From Methanoculleus sp. (lineage in GTDB: Archaea > Halobacteriota > Methanomicrobia > Methanomicrobiales > Methanoculleaceae), in NCBI RefSeq assembly GCF_030019085.1, contig NZ_JASEFJ010000002.1, forward strand, positions 124,001 through 188,000: 64,000 bases of DNA, given 5' to 3'. Both the position numbers and the translations under genes were made by a program. Below, in pieces: positions 9,536-18,594 of the stretch (positions are counted from its first letter, which is position 1; each line of letters starts with the position of its first letter). A model generated the notes under the pieces. It had not been told where the DNA came from. It saw only the letters and a list, made by a program, of their open reading frames with translations, and ran no database searches.

Positions 9536-10600
9536 TCACCGCCCTCTCTCACGGATGAGCACCCTCCAGCGGTTCAGCATCCGCCCGACCCCCGCGGTCC
9601 CGACTGGCGGGGGGTAGGGCGAAGGGATGGCGACCCCGTCAGGGTCTATGATGAGGCCGAGGGCGTCGGCACACTCGGCGCAGATGGCCTCCACCTCCGG
9701 GTCGCCCCTGAGCATCGGATGCGGGGACTGGAAGCAGACCCGCTTCCCGGCCAGATCATCGAATCTCTCAAGCATCGCCGTCTGGTATGCCCGTTCCTCC
9801 TCGACGGCTGTCAGGGAATCGATGCCACAGACCCGGCCGACCTCTTCAAGGAACCGGCATGTCCCCCCAAGTCCAATCGGGAACGACTTGATGTAAGGTG
9901 TGCCATAACGTCGCTTGAGTTCCTCACCGACAACCCTGAGCGCAGGTTCCCGGAGGATGTTCACTGCGGCGGCACCGAGACGGCTGACATCCCGGGTCAT
10001 GATCCCCCGCACAAACCGCAGGTTGACCGGGAGCCCGAGCCTTTTTAAGAGCCGGTTGACCTCGGCGGCGTTCTCGTCGACGCCGTACTCCAGGTTCTTC
10101 TCCCCGATCAGGTTTGCCGAGATGCTCTTCTCGCTCGATGGCCTGGCAAGCGATGCGACGGCAGAGAGGGCGTTTCTTACCCCGGTCTCAAAGACGCCGC
10201 CAAGGAACCCGGCGGTCGGGATCGGGATCACCGGGACGCCCCGGTCCTTTGTGCAGACTGCCGCAACGTCATCTCCTATCGTCTCGACGATGCAGGTAGA
10301 GAGGACGAAGATGGACGCTGGTGAGAGAGCGAGCGCCTGTTCCAGGGCGGTCTCGAGGGCGTCTTCGCCCCCGAATATGATATCGTTCTCCAGCAGGTGG
10401 CTTGAGAGCAGTCGGGGGAGGTCGCCCCGGTCGTTCGAGAGATTGGTGGCGTGCAGGAGGGAGAAGTTGTGGTGGGTGCAGCCCGCCGGGCCGTGGATGA
10501 CGCAGACGGCGTCCCGCACCTCTGTAGCCACAGAGAGAGCCCCGGTCAGGGTGCAGCCCTCAAACCTGGACGAACTCGAGGGCGAAGGATTCGATCTCAT
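9536..10600 (-). CDS. cfbD: Ni-sirohydrochlorin a,c-diamide reductive cyclase subunit CfbD
   Basis: This 354-residue NifD-like protein is the catalytic half of the F430 cyclase, which reduces and cyclises Ni-sirohydrochlorin a,c-diamide. Cluster-ligand cysteines are C16 (FEGC), C41 (HGPAGC) and C103 (LSTC), followed by VETIGDDV. Its length matches known CfbD, shorter than nitrogenase NifD. It follows cfbC with a 41-base overlap on the same strand, the partner arrangement expected for CfbCD. The start at 10600 gives a Ser-rich leader and overlaps cfbC; a slightly later non-ATG start cannot be excluded. Confidence 0.9.
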   Translation of the reverse strand: MRSNPSPSSSSRFEGCTLTGALSVATEVRDAVCVIHGPAGCTHHNFSLLHATNLSNDRGDLPRLLSSHLLENDIIFGGEDALETALEQALALSPASIFVLSTCIVETIGDDVAAVCTKDRGVPVIPIPTAGFLGGVFETGVRNALSAVASLARPSSEKSISANLIGEKNLEYGVDENAAEVNRLLKRLGLPVNLRFVRGIMTRDVSRLGAAAVNILREPALRVVGEELKRRYGTPYIKSFPIGLGGTCRFLEEVGRVCGIDSLTAVEEERAYQTAMLERFDDLAGKRVCFQSPHPMLRGDPEVEAICAECADALGLIIDPDGVAIPSPYPPPVGTAGVGRMLNRWRVLIRERGR

Positions 10601-11378
10601 CCATCTCCATGGGTGTGGGGATGCTTGTCATGTCGTTACCGTATACCAGCCGTGCGAGATCCCGGTAAACCCCGGCCTGCTCGGATTCAGGGGCGTACTC
10701 GATGACAGTCTGCTTCTGCAGTTCTGCAACCTGCACGATCCGCGACCGTGGGATATAGGCGATCATGCGGGAGTTGATCCGGCGGGCAAACTCCTCTACC
10801 AGTTCCCGTTCGCCCTCGATGTTCTTTGCGTTACAGATGACGCCGCCCAGGGAACACCTGCTCCGCGCCCGCCGGGATAGACGGGCGATGGCTCTGGCGA
10901 TGTTGTTTGCGGCGTAGATGGACATGAGTTCACCGGAGGTGACCAGGTAGATCTCACGGGCATAACCCTCTCGCATCGGCATCGCGAACCCCCCGCAGAC
11001 GACATCGCCCAGGACGTCATAGACTATAACGTCGCCCTTGAGGGCATCGAGGCGCTCAAGGAGCTGAAACGTCGCGATGATACCGCGCCCGGCGCAACCT
11101 ATACCAGGTTCGGGTCCCCCCGCCTCCACACACCGCACTCCCCCGAAGCCCCTGTAGACCACGTCCTCGACTGTGATGTTAGTGTCCCCGCGCTCCCGGA
11201 TGAGGTCTAGGACTGTCGGGATCCAGGTCCCGTGGACCAGCATCCGGGTGCTGTCGTGTTTTGGGTCGCAGCCGATCTGCAGGATATCGAGCCCATCCTC
11301 CGCAAGTGCTGCCGAGAGGTTTGCTGCAGTGGTGGATTTCCCGATTCCCCCTTTTCCGTAGAGGGCAATCTGTTTCAT
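10560..11378 (-). CDS. cfbC: Ni-sirohydrochlorin a,c-diamide reductive cyclase reductase CfbC (NifH-like)
   Basis: This 272-residue protein is a NifH-type iron protein that passes electrons to CfbD in F430 synthesis. The P-loop is KGGIGKST (residues 9-16). The NifH cluster ligands appear as [18 protein letters not shown] and later [18 protein letters not shown]. The ATG at 11378 fits NifH starts ([15 protein letters not shown]); an ATG at 11447 would add a poorly conserved tail. An AT-rich element, CTAATTATCC, is centred about 28 bases upstream, suggesting a leaderless transcript. Confidence 0.93.
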   Translation of the reverse strand: MKQIALYGKGGIGKSTTAANLSAALAEDGLDILQIGCDPKHDSTRMLVHGTWIPTVLDLIRERGDTNITVEDVVYRGFGGVRCVEAGGPEPGIGCAGRGIIATFQLLERLDALKGDVIVYDVLGDVVCGGFAMPMREGYAREIYLVTSGELMSIYAANNIARAIARLSRRARSRCSLGGVICNAKNIEGERELVEEFARRINSRMIAYIPRSRIVQVAELQKQTVIEYAPESEQAGVYRDLARLVYGNDMTSIPTPMEMDEIESFALEFVQV

Positions 11379-11400
11379 TGTATCACTATTGAGCCCGCAT

Positions 11401-11410
11401 GGATAATTAG
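11401..11410 (-). promoter_or_regulatory. TATA box of cfbC-cfbD
   Basis: Minus-strand CTAATTATCC is centred about 28 bases before the cfbC ATG (11378), the spacing expected for a leaderless archaeal transcript. Confidence 0.5.
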
Positions 11411-11465
11411 GTCTCGGATGCGGCTCATGGAATGCCGGGGGTTGCATGGTATCCTGACAGGCAAC

Positions 11466-12887
11466 CTATGGCGCGAAGATCATCATACGCTCTTCGGTCA
11501 TCTCTTCGATCGCATACCTCGGGCCCTCCCGCCCCATGCCCGATCCTTTCACCCCGCCGTAGGGGGCATGGTCCAGTCGGAAGGTCGGGATATCGTTGAC
11601 GACCAGCCCGCCAACCCTGAGGGTCTCGAAAGACTCTGCGATCCTCCGGGCATCGTGCGTGAAGATGCCTGCCTGCAGCCCGTATTCTGTATCGTTTGCG
11701 AGCGCCAGCCCCTCCTCGAAGGTGTCGTAGGGTGTGAGTGTCATCACCGGGGCAAAGATCTCCGTCCGGTTCACTTTCATATCCGGTGTTGTATCGAGGA
11801 GCACGGTCGGGGTGATGATCGGGCCGCTCCTGGTCCCGCCAACCAGCACCCGTGCACCGGCCGCAACGGCGTCCTGCACCTTTGAAAAAGCTGCAACGGC
11901 AGCTTCTTCCGAGATCATTGGCCCCACGTCGGTCTCGGGGTTGCGCGGGTCGCCGACTTTGAGGGCACCGGTCTCCTCGGCGATCTGTGCAAGCGCCTTC
12001 TCGTAGATCGGGCGGTGGACGTAGACCCGCTGCACCGAGATGCAGGCCTGCCCGGCGTTTGAGAAGGCACCTGTGACGATCCGGGCCAGCGCGAAATGGA
12101 GATCGGCGTCCTCGTGGACTATAACGGCAGCGTTCCCACCAAGTTCGAGACCGAGACGTTTCCGGCCGGCGATCTCCCGGAGGTGCCAGCCTACGGCCGG
12201 GCTCCCGGTGAAACTGACGCAGGCGACTCTATCGTCACGCACCATCCGCTCTGCAAGACCGGTGTGGCAGGGGAGGACACTGATCGCTTCAGGCGGGAAT
12301 CCGGCCTCAAGCGTCATCTCCCCGAGCATCAGCGACGAGAGTGGTGTGGCCGAGGCGGGCTTCAGGATGATGGAGTTCCCCGCGGCTATAGCCGGTCCGA
12401 GTTTGTGGCAGGCGAGATTGAGCGGGAAGTTAAATGGCGTGATGGCAAGAACGGGGCCGAGGGGAAACCGGCGGAGACAGCCTATCCGGCCTTCCCCGGC
12501 CTCGTTCCAGTCAAGGGGGAGAATTTTCCCCTCTATCCGGCGTGCCTCCTCGGCGGAGACCTCGATGGTCTCTATGGCACGCTCGACCTCGTTTCCAGCG
12601 AGACGACGGGTCTTCCCCGCCTCGAGGGTGATGGTCTTCGCAAGGTCGGCAGAGCGTTTCCGCATGAGGTCGGCAAGATCATATAGGATCTTCGAACGCC
12701 GGTGGGCGGGGAGTTGCCGGGTGATGGAAAACCCGTCTTCTGCAGAACTGAGAGCGTCATCCAGATCTCTGCTGCCGGCAAGATAGACTCTGCCGATGGT
12801 CTCCCCGTTCCAGGGGAACCGGACGTCCTGGGTCTCGCTGCTCGCCCGCCACTCTCCACCAGCAAGGAACTCATGCGTGCTATTCAT
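11466..12887 (-). CDS. cofA: Aldehyde dehydrogenase, probable lactaldehyde dehydrogenase CofA
   Basis: This 473-residue NAD(P)-dependent aldehyde dehydrogenase has the family marks ITPFNFPLNL, KPASATPLS, SFTGSPAVG, the general base in LELGGNAAVIV, and the nucleophile in NAGQACISVQRVYV. Such ALDHs in methanogens include MJ1411, proposed to make lactate for coenzyme F420. Two CofD-type genes lie close by, which supports this role, although recent work has questioned lactate as the F420 precursor. Start chosen at 12887 (MNSTHEFLAGGEW); an ATG at 12959 would add 24 residues unlike the family. A succinate-semialdehyde or other ALDH role is possible. Confidence 0.75.
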   Translation of the reverse strand: MNSTHEFLAGGEWRASSETQDVRFPWNGETIGRVYLAGSRDLDDALSSAEDGFSITRQLPAHRRSKILYDLADLMRKRSADLAKTITLEAGKTRRLAGNEVERAIETIEVSAEEARRIEGKILPLDWNEAGEGRIGCLRRFPLGPVLAITPFNFPLNLACHKLGPAIAAGNSIILKPASATPLSSLMLGEMTLEAGFPPEAISVLPCHTGLAERMVRDDRVACVSFTGSPAVGWHLREIAGRKRLGLELGGNAAVIVHEDADLHFALARIVTGAFSNAGQACISVQRVYVHRPIYEKALAQIAEETGALKVGDPRNPETDVGPMISEEAAVAAFSKVQDAVAAGARVLVGGTRSGPIITPTVLLDTTPDMKVNRTEIFAPVMTLTPYDTFEEGLALANDTEYGLQAGIFTHDARRIAESFETLRVGGLVVNDIPTFRLDHAPYGGVKGSGMGREGPRYAIEEMTEERMMIFAP

Positions 12888-12955
12888 AGAGATGAGTCGA
12901 TACGCCTCAAAATGAATTTTTGGTTCAGGATCAAGGGTTGAATGGTCCCCATGTT

Positions 12956-13190
12956 TCACCGTTCAGCCACCCTCTGAAGTTCTGTCTTTTTTTTTAACGC
13001 CGGCTTAAACGGTCGTTTCTACCAGAAGTGCGCTCACAGCAACGATCTTTTGGACTGACCACCTTGAATTTCGGTGCACTTTCCGTAAAGAGAACTATTC
13101 TCTGGCCAATTCAAAGAGATCTTCGATCAGAGATCGAATACTCACAAAACCTTTCCAGATAGTTTTGGAGAGCGTTATAAAGCACTCGTG
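12956..13190 (-). pseudogene. Possible transposase C-terminal remnant
   Basis: Read on the minus strand from about 13190, one frame gives IWKGFVSIRSLIEDLFELARE, a TAG stop, then SLRKVHRNSRWSVQKIVAVS followed by ALLVETTV and another stop. After an A9 run (T9 on the plus strand near 12987-12995) the neighbouring frame ends KTELQRVAER. The pattern of a basic helix, a hydrophobic stretch and a short tail resembles the C-terminus of some archaeal transposases, but I cannot name the family. At least two stops and one shift mean it is not functional. Confidence 0.35.
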
Positions 13191-13610
13191 ACAGCACAGA
13201 GAAGACTCACAAAAAAAAACATGGCTGGCTTAGGGGGATCCTGGAAAAACCCTGGAAACATATCTCAGCAGTGTTCCAGATATGGTATGATCGTCGCAAA
13301 GACGTTATCTGATCGGATCGATTCCTGCTTACATTCTAAGTTGGTGGTGGATCGCTGCCAGGATGCAACGATCAATAATAAGTTCAGGATTGCAATCTCT
13401 GGGCTAAGAACCCTTTATGCCGCCCGCTGGAATCGGGGGCGGTCAATGGATCTAACCCGGGATACAACGGCGGTTTGGCCCCCGTCTTTGTGGGATTCCT
13501 ATCTTAACCTATACTGCAGGGATCGTTAACCGGATCTGGCAGGCGGGATTGACCGCAGATCTCTCGCCGCATATTCCGGTCCCGATAGACCTTTTCTCCG
13601 GACAACCCCC

Positions 13611-13886
13611 TCAATCAGCCTCCATGGTGGAGAAGAAGTGCGTGCCAACCCCTGCAAGCACTGCCGCCAGGGCAAAGATAACGACGAGATCGAGGGCGAG
13701 CGGAAAGGTTGAGACCCCTCGTTGTGGTTCAACTCCCTGACATGGTCCCACATGAACCTCCTCGTCTGGACGTCCACGCCCACCGTTGGTTCATCCAGTA
13801 GCAGGACACGCGGACGTGTGAGCATGCTTCTTGCTATCTCGAGTCAACGCTGCATCCATCCAGAGTAGTCCTTGACCGGTTACAGG
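13611..13886 (-). pseudogene. ABC transporter remnant: ATPase core joined to permease C-terminus
   Basis: Reading the minus strand from 13886: PVKDYSGWMQR, a TGA stop where Arg is expected, [20 protein letters not shown] and [23 protein letters not shown]. This is the signature-to-Walker-B part of a drug/Nod-factor type ABC ATPase, with a further TAA just upstream of PVKDY. Directly after NHNEG the next frame continues [20 protein letters not shown] and then [11 protein letters not shown] with a stop at 13611, which looks like the last membrane helix of an ABC-2 permease. An internal deletion seems to have joined the two genes. Confidence 0.75.
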
Positions 13887-13933
13887 GTGGAAGTGTTAAT
13901 CGGGGAGACGCCCATATGTAAAGGTATCCTAGC

Positions 13934-14842
13934 ATGATCACATTCCTCTCCGGCGGAACAGAAACGGCCGCGCTAATCCAGGGCTTCCGGCAGATAATGT
14001 ACGATCGCGAGATTGCCGTGGTCGCAAACACCGCCGAGGATCTTCAGGTCTCGGGGGGCCATTGTGCGCCTGACCTTGATACTGCCATCTTCCTCTTTGC
14101 GGGAATCCTGGATACCAACCGCTGGTGGGGGATAAAGGGGGACACCTACACCACCCACACATACCTCCAGAAGGTTGGGGGTGGTGAACCATTCCCTATC
14201 GGTGACCGTGCCAGAGCTGTCCAGATCGCACGGGCAGGGCTCCTATCCCGGGGACTGAGCCTGACGGAGGCGGTGGAGGTGCAGTGCCGCTCTCTCAGTA
14301 TCGGAGCGACCATCCTTCCGGCGACGGATGGAGATGCCACCATCTTCATCGACACCGGCACCGAACTCCTGCCGCTCTTTGAGTACCGGGTGACCGCCGA
14401 CCCCGCAACAGAGGTCCGCGAGGTTCTCCGGGCCGCCCCGGAACCCGCGGTGTTAACGGAGGCGGTGCGGGCGGTGATCGAGGCGAGTGAAGCCGTTGTG
14501 ATCGGGCCTGCCAGCCCTGTAAGGTGCATCCTCCCAATCCTGGACTGCGATGGTATGCGCGACCTCCTGCGCGATACGTTCGTTGTTGCGGTCTCACCAT
14601 TTAGCGGAGATGCCTGTCCTGACCCAAAGGATGTCGCGCTCATCTCCGCTGCCGGCGAAGTGCCGACCGCCCCGGCGGTCTGCCGACTTTACGGGGATCT
14701 CGTAGACCTCTTCGTCCAGGATGTCCACGACCCCGACGAAGTCAAAGGCTCGCTCCGTCTTGAGACGCGCCTCCTGCACACCCGGCAGGCGGAATCACTT
14801 GCCTGGGACGTCATGGCGGTCATACGCCAGGCGGTTTCTTGA
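13934..14842 (+). CDS. Divergent CofD-like protein
   Basis: This 302-residue protein is a paralogue of the CofD at 15340, sharing the start MITFLSGGT, the NTAEDL motif, [14 protein letters not shown] and the VVIGPASPV segment. The N-terminal substrate loop differs: GGTETAALIQG here against [11 protein letters not shown] in the neighbour, so the Gly, Pro and Lys of the canonical loop are lost. The metal-site NTAED is kept. It may be a catalytically altered or decaying copy of 2-phospho-L-lactate transferase. An AT-rich promoter-like stretch lies at about 13894-13925. The 73-bp repeat copy 2 follows its stop. Confidence 0.8.
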   Translation: MITFLSGGTETAALIQGFRQIMYDREIAVVANTAEDLQVSGGHCAPDLDTAIFLFAGILDTNRWWGIKGDTYTTHTYLQKVGGGEPFPIGDRARAVQIARAGLLSRGLSLTEAVEVQCRSLSIGATILPATDGDATIFIDTGTELLPLFEYRVTADPATEVREVLRAAPEPAVLTEAVRAVIEASEAVVIGPASPVRCILPILDCDGMRDLLRDTFVVAVSPFSGDACPDPKDVALISAAGEVPTAPAVCRLYGDLVDLFVQDVHDPDEVKGSLRLETRLLHTRQAESLAWDVMAVIRQAVS

Positions 14843-14897
14843 GATTACAGTCCTCTTTTGACTCATCAGGTCAAAGATCCGGAAGGAAAACCAGCCC

Positions 14898-14970
14898 CTT
14901 TTCGTATGAAAATGACCCCCGATTTTCATCCGGTATGCCTGTAGCCCTGACGGGCATCATGTAGTTTTTT
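14898..14970 (+). repeat. 73-bp structured repeat, copy 2
   Basis: Matches 7764-7836 with two substitutions, including the 8-bp stem, the second stem (ATGCC/GGCAT) and the terminal T6. It starts 55 bases after the stop of the divergent CofD-like gene, on the same strand. The flanks of the two copies are not related, so the unit itself is what is repeated. Confidence 0.85.
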
Positions 14971-15020
14971 GCGGTTGTCTGTGCGGAGGTCATCAAACCG
15001 GTTCACCTCCTGGTTTTGAG

Positions 15021-15037
15021 GGGGGCGGCACGCCCCC
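15021..15037 (+). other. GC-rich perfect hairpin
   Basis: GGGGGCG pairs with CGCCCCC across a GCA loop. No T-run follows. It lies 50 bases beyond repeat copy 2 and could act as a transcript end or processing site. Confidence 0.45.
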
Positions 15038-15339
15038 AATACCCTCTCTATCTTCGTGTGGCCAGGATATTGAATGTGGTCGATCAAACTACTTCCGGGC
15101 GGGCAACTGCCGGTCAGGGGTGCAGATGAGGCCTCTGGCGGCCCAAGCAGGAATCAACGAGGAACCCTCTTCCCTGCCACTCACGGAGAAGGTGTCTCTC
15201 ACAAAACCGGGAGGTATACGCTCTCAGGAAGGTTTATCAGACCACTACATTGCTGAAAGATGCCGTTTTGATGGTCTTCCTGCATCCGGTGGGTTTGGGA
15301 AAATTCATATACAGATCGGCCTGATACGCTAATTGGTCA

Positions 15340-16242
15340 ATGATAACCTTTCTCTCGGGCGGGACCGGAACCCCAAAACTCATCCGCGGGATGCGGGACC
15401 TGCTGGAAGAACGTGAGATCGCGGTCGTCGTCAACACGGCCGAGGATCTCTGGATCACGGGGAACCATCTCTCGCCGGACATCGATACGGTCATCTACCT
15501 CTTTGCAGGTATCCTGGATACGGCCCGGTGGTGGGGGATCCGAAACGACTCATACATAACCCACGACCTCCTTAGGGCGAAGTTCGGTATCGACGAGTAC
15601 ATCGCCGTCGGCGACCAGGATAGAGCTGTCCATGCCGCTCGTGGTGAGATGCTTCGAGGTGGCATGCGGTTGACGGAGGTCACGCGTTTCCTCTGTCAGA
15701 GTCTGGGTGTGCGGGCGACCGTTCTCCCGATGACCGATTCCGTCGTGACGACCTATGTCAGCACGCCTCTCGGCGAGATGCATTTTCAGGAGTACTGGGT
15801 GAAGCACCGTGGCGAGGTGGAGATAGAGGGCGTTTACCGGAGATACGACGAACCACCTCTCGCCACACGGGAGGTTATAGATACGATCGAGGCGAGCGAT
15901 GCTGTGGTGATCGGTCCAAGTAACCCGGTTACGAGCATATCACCGATCCTTGAGTGCAGCGGGGTGCGGGAGGCGTTACGCCGTCAGCATGTCATCGCCG
16001 TCAGTCCGTTCATCGGGGATGCCCCCGTGAGCGGGCCGGCAGCGGCGCTGATGCGCGCCTTCGGGAGGGAACCCTCTTCGGCCGGAACATACGGTCTCTA
16101 CGAAGACTTCCTGGATATCTTCATCCAGGACGTCCGTGACCCGGTCGAGATTGAGGGGGCGTTGAGGATGGATACGCTCATGGTCAATCGTGGCAAGAGC
16201 CTCGACCTTTCAAAGAACATCCTTAACCTGATATATGGGTGA
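15340..16242 (+). CDS. cofD: 2-phospho-L-lactate transferase CofD
   Basis: This 300-residue protein transfers the phospholactyl-type moiety from its guanosine-diphosphate carrier to Fo, giving F420-0 in coenzyme F420 synthesis. The N-terminal loop [11 protein letters not shown], the NTAEDL metal motif, [14 protein letters not shown] and [12 protein letters not shown] are all canonical. It is the likely functional copy next to the divergent paralogue at 13934 and the CofA-type dehydrogenase on the opposite strand. The ATG at 15340 follows an AT-rich stretch; no strong ribosome site is seen, suggesting a short leader. Confidence 0.92.
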   Translation: MITFLSGGTGTPKLIRGMRDLLEEREIAVVVNTAEDLWITGNHLSPDIDTVIYLFAGILDTARWWGIRNDSYITHDLLRAKFGIDEYIAVGDQDRAVHAARGEMLRGGMRLTEVTRFLCQSLGVRATVLPMTDSVVTTYVSTPLGEMHFQEYWVKHRGEVEIEGVYRRYDEPPLATREVIDTIEASDAVVIGPSNPVTSISPILECSGVREALRRQHVIAVSPFIGDAPVSGPAAALMRAFGREPSSAGTYGLYEDFLDIFIQDVRDPVEIEGALRMDTLMVNRGKSLDLSKNILNLIYG

Positions 16243-16604
16243 TAGCCACCCTCTTCACCCCCTCTTCCTCTTCCTGCAGCGGCGACCGGTCACGCTACAG
16301 ATAGCGCGCGGTTGCCGGGAATATACGGTGCTGAAAACCTCAAAATATCACATCCCGACCACCGACCGGGATGAATGATCCCGCCAGCGGCCCGGGCTCG
16401 AGCATTCAGGGCTTACGAATCGGCTGCTCTGGATCCGGCCATCCTCACTCGTGAGAGTGATTCGTGGATTTGCGTGCTTATTTCCTTAATAAGTGAGTAA
16501 ATTTCGGCCTTAATCGCAAAAAAGACTGATATCTCCTGTATTTTTTGATTTATGGCGTTTATAACCGAAAATATTAAAAAATTCAAGCGATAAGAAGATC
16601 TCTA
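16243..16604. promoter_or_regulatory. Upstream region of the arginine decarboxylase gene
   Basis: This 362-base gap turns strongly AT-rich towards the gene. It holds a 6-bp stem with a GTGA loop (16445-16460), an inverted repeat CTTATT-5-AATAAG (16477-16493), and a TATA-like TTTATAA at 16558-16564, about 43 bases before the ATG, which predicts a leader of about 20 bases. The inverted repeat could be an operator, but no regulator is identified. Confidence 0.45.
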
Positions 16605-17147
16605 ATGTTCGTTCCGAGCAAGTGTTTCTTTACAAAGGGCGTGGGAATCCACAAAGACAAACTGGCATCGTTTGAACTGGCACTCAGGCAGGCGGGGATC
16701 GAGAAGTACAACCTGGTCTATGTATCGAGTATTTTTCCGCCAAACTGTCGACTGATCTCGAAAGAGGAGGGCTTGAAAGAGATCTCTCCAGGCAGCATCG
16801 TCTATGTCGTCATGGCCCGGAACGAAACCAACGAACCGAGCCGGCTGGTCTCCGCCGCCATCGGCCACGCGATGCCACGGGAGAGCGATGCCTACGGCTA
16901 CCTCTCCGAGCACCACGCCTTCGGGGAGACCGAAGAGGTCTCTGGTGAATATGCAGAAGACCTGGCAGCGACGATGCTCGCCACAACTCTCGGGATAGAG
17001 TTCGACCCCGACAAAGCGTGGCAGGAGAGAGAACAGATCTACAAGGCAAGTGGCCGGATCATAAGCACAACACACATCTGCCAGGCAGCGGAAGGGGTCA
17101 TGGATGGCCGCTGGACGACCGTGGTTGCTGCAGCGGTCTTCCTCTGA
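16605..17147 (+). CDS. pdaD: Pyruvoyl-dependent arginine decarboxylase
   Basis: This 180-residue proenzyme decarboxylates arginine to agmatine, the first step of archaeal polyamine synthesis. The self-cleavage site is visible as YVSSIFPP: cleavage between S41 and S42 would turn S42 into the pyruvoyl group. The N-terminal [18 protein letters not shown] and the later [20 protein letters not shown] segments match the family. Length is typical. It is monocistronic, with its own AT-rich promoter region. Confidence 0.95.
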   Translation: MFVPSKCFFTKGVGIHKDKLASFELALRQAGIEKYNLVYVSSIFPPNCRLISKEEGLKEISPGSIVYVVMARNETNEPSRLVSAAIGHAMPRESDAYGYLSEHHAFGETEEVSGEYAEDLAATMLATTLGIEFDPDKAWQEREQIYKASGRIISTTHICQAAEGVMDGRWTTVVAAAVFL

Positions 17148-17248
17148 ACCATTATTTTTCAGGGCAGACTGCCCGGAAACACTCTTCATCCTCTCAATAA
17201 GCGCAAGACAAAATACCTCCCGGGGCCCACAGTGTACAGGTTTTTAAT

Positions 17249-18538
17249 ATGCGACTACCAATACGTGCCGTAACCCCGGAAACAGGGTCTGCAGAGATCA
17301 TCGGCTGGGTGCACGAGATCCGCGACCTTGGAGGTCTTTCTTTCTTCCTGGTCCGTGATAGGACCGGCATAATCCAGGTGACCATCCCGAAGAAGAAGGT
17401 CCCGGCAGAGATCCTTGAGGTCGCCAGGAATGTATCAAGAGAGTCTGTGATCAGGGTCAGAGGCAGTGTTAAGGCGATCGATAAAGCGCCGGGCGGGCGT
17501 GAGATAATCCCTGATGAACTAGAGATCATCAACCTGGCGGATAGCCCCCTCCCGCTCGACGTCGTCGAGAAGGTCCCTGCTGAACTGGACACGCGACTCG
17601 ACTCCAGGTTTCTTGACGCGAGGAAACCACGTGTCCGTGCCATATTTTTCATAAGGTCTGCTGTGACCTGCGCCGCGACAGAGTTCCTCGCATCCAGGGG
17701 CTGCATCAACATCACCACACCGAAGATCGTCGCAGCAGCTACGGAGGGCGGCACCGAACTATTCCCGATCGCCTACTTTGAGAAAGAGGCTTTCTTAAAC
17801 CAGAGCCCGCAACTTTACAAACAGATGATGATGGCTGCAGGCTTCGAGGCAGTATTTGAGATCGGTCCAATCTTCCGCGCCGAGGAACATAACACCGTCA
17901 GACACCTCAATGAAGCCACGTCGCTCGATATCGAGGTATCTTTTGCCGACCACAACGACGTCATGGAACTTCTCGAGGATCTGATTGTTCATATATATGG
18001 ATCCGTTGCAAAGAACTGCGCAGATGACCTGGCAGAGATCGGGGTCGATCTCGCAATCCCTCAAAAACCGTTCCCCAGAATACCCTACGTGGAGGCGATA
18101 GAGATTGCAAACCGCAGCATCGAGGAGAAGATCTCCTTTGGTGACGACCTCACCCCTGCAGCAGAAAGGGCGATCGGCGACACCATCGGAGGTCATTACT
18201 TCGTCGTAGACTGGCCAACCGATATCCGGCCTTACTATGCGATGCCCTACCCGGACCGGCCGGAGTTCTGCAAGGCGTTCGACCTGATGCACCCCCGCAT
18301 GGAACTTGCCTCCGGCGCCCAGCGTATCCACGTTCATGACCTTCTGGTGGAGCGGATCCGCGCAAAAGGGCTCTCACCTGAGAGTTTCGAGTTCTACCTG
18401 AAGACGTTCCGCTACGGTATGCCGCCGCATGCGGGGTGGGGGCTTGGCATCGAGCGTCTGGTGATGACGATGCTCGATCTGCCAAACATCCGGGAGGCGG
18501 TGCTCTTCCCGCGCGACCGGCACAGGCTGACACCATGA
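17249..18538 (+). CDS. aspS: Aspartate-tRNA(Asp/Asn) ligase, predicted non-discriminating
   Basis: This 429-residue class II synthetase is the archaeal-type AspRS. Motif 2 ([20 protein letters not shown]) and motif 3 ([10 protein letters not shown]) are intact. In the anticodon-binding domain the two residues known to set specificity are H22 (GWVHEIRD) and P81 (DKAPGG), where discriminating archaeal enzymes have Trp and Lys. That pattern predicts an enzyme that also aspartylates tRNA-Asn, which GatCAB would then amidate. The start ATG sits in TTTTTAATATG. Confidence 0.95.
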   Translation: MRLPIRAVTPETGSAEIIGWVHEIRDLGGLSFFLVRDRTGIIQVTIPKKKVPAEILEVARNVSRESVIRVRGSVKAIDKAPGGREIIPDELEIINLADSPLPLDVVEKVPAELDTRLDSRFLDARKPRVRAIFFIRSAVTCAATEFLASRGCINITTPKIVAAATEGGTELFPIAYFEKEAFLNQSPQLYKQMMMAAGFEAVFEIGPIFRAEEHNTVRHLNEATSLDIEVSFADHNDVMELLEDLIVHIYGSVAKNCADDLAEIGVDLAIPQKPFPRIPYVEAIEIANRSIEEKISFGDDLTPAAERAIGDTIGGHYFVVDWPTDIRPYYAMPYPDRPEFCKAFDLMHPRMELASGAQRIHVHDLLVERIRAKGLSPESFEFYLKTFRYGMPPHAGWGLGIERLVMTMLDLPNIREAVLFPRDRHRLTP

Positions 18539-18594
18539 GGTTTATATCGGCTGGAACCGATGAATTGAACTGTTAGGTTTTACAGGCTGAGACG

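Larger units (their letters stand above)
12888..13933. other. Decayed intergenic region between the aldehyde dehydrogenase and the CofD-like gene
   Basis: About 1 kb without an intact gene. The part near 12956-13190 reads on the minus strand like the C-terminus of a transposase with a stop and a shift. The part 13611-13886 is a broken ABC transporter. Between them an open frame at 13188-13529 has no protein-like features. A GC-rich inverted repeat (GCCGCCC/GGGCGGT) lies near 13420-13442. The region looks like accumulated gene remnants. Confidence 0.6.
14843..15339. other. Intergenic region between the two CofD-type genes
   Basis: This 497-base gap contains the second copy of the 73-bp repeat (14898-14970) and a perfect GC hairpin (15021-15037). 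Open frames at 15074-15256 and 15120-15332 have no recognisable features and lack clear ribosome sites. The last 30 bases before 15340 are AT-rich (TTCATATACAG) and probably hold the cofD promoter. Confidence 0.5.

Noticed and set aside
13188-13529. 113-codon open frame in the decayed region
   Set aside because: Composition is not protein-like, no ribosome site, and the opposite strand better explains parts of the area as gene remnants.
15074-15332. Open frames that recall the tail of a TnpB protein
   Set aside because: The resemblance is only in composition; no zinc-finger or catalytic motif is present, and the 73-bp repeat lies on the wrong side for an element end.
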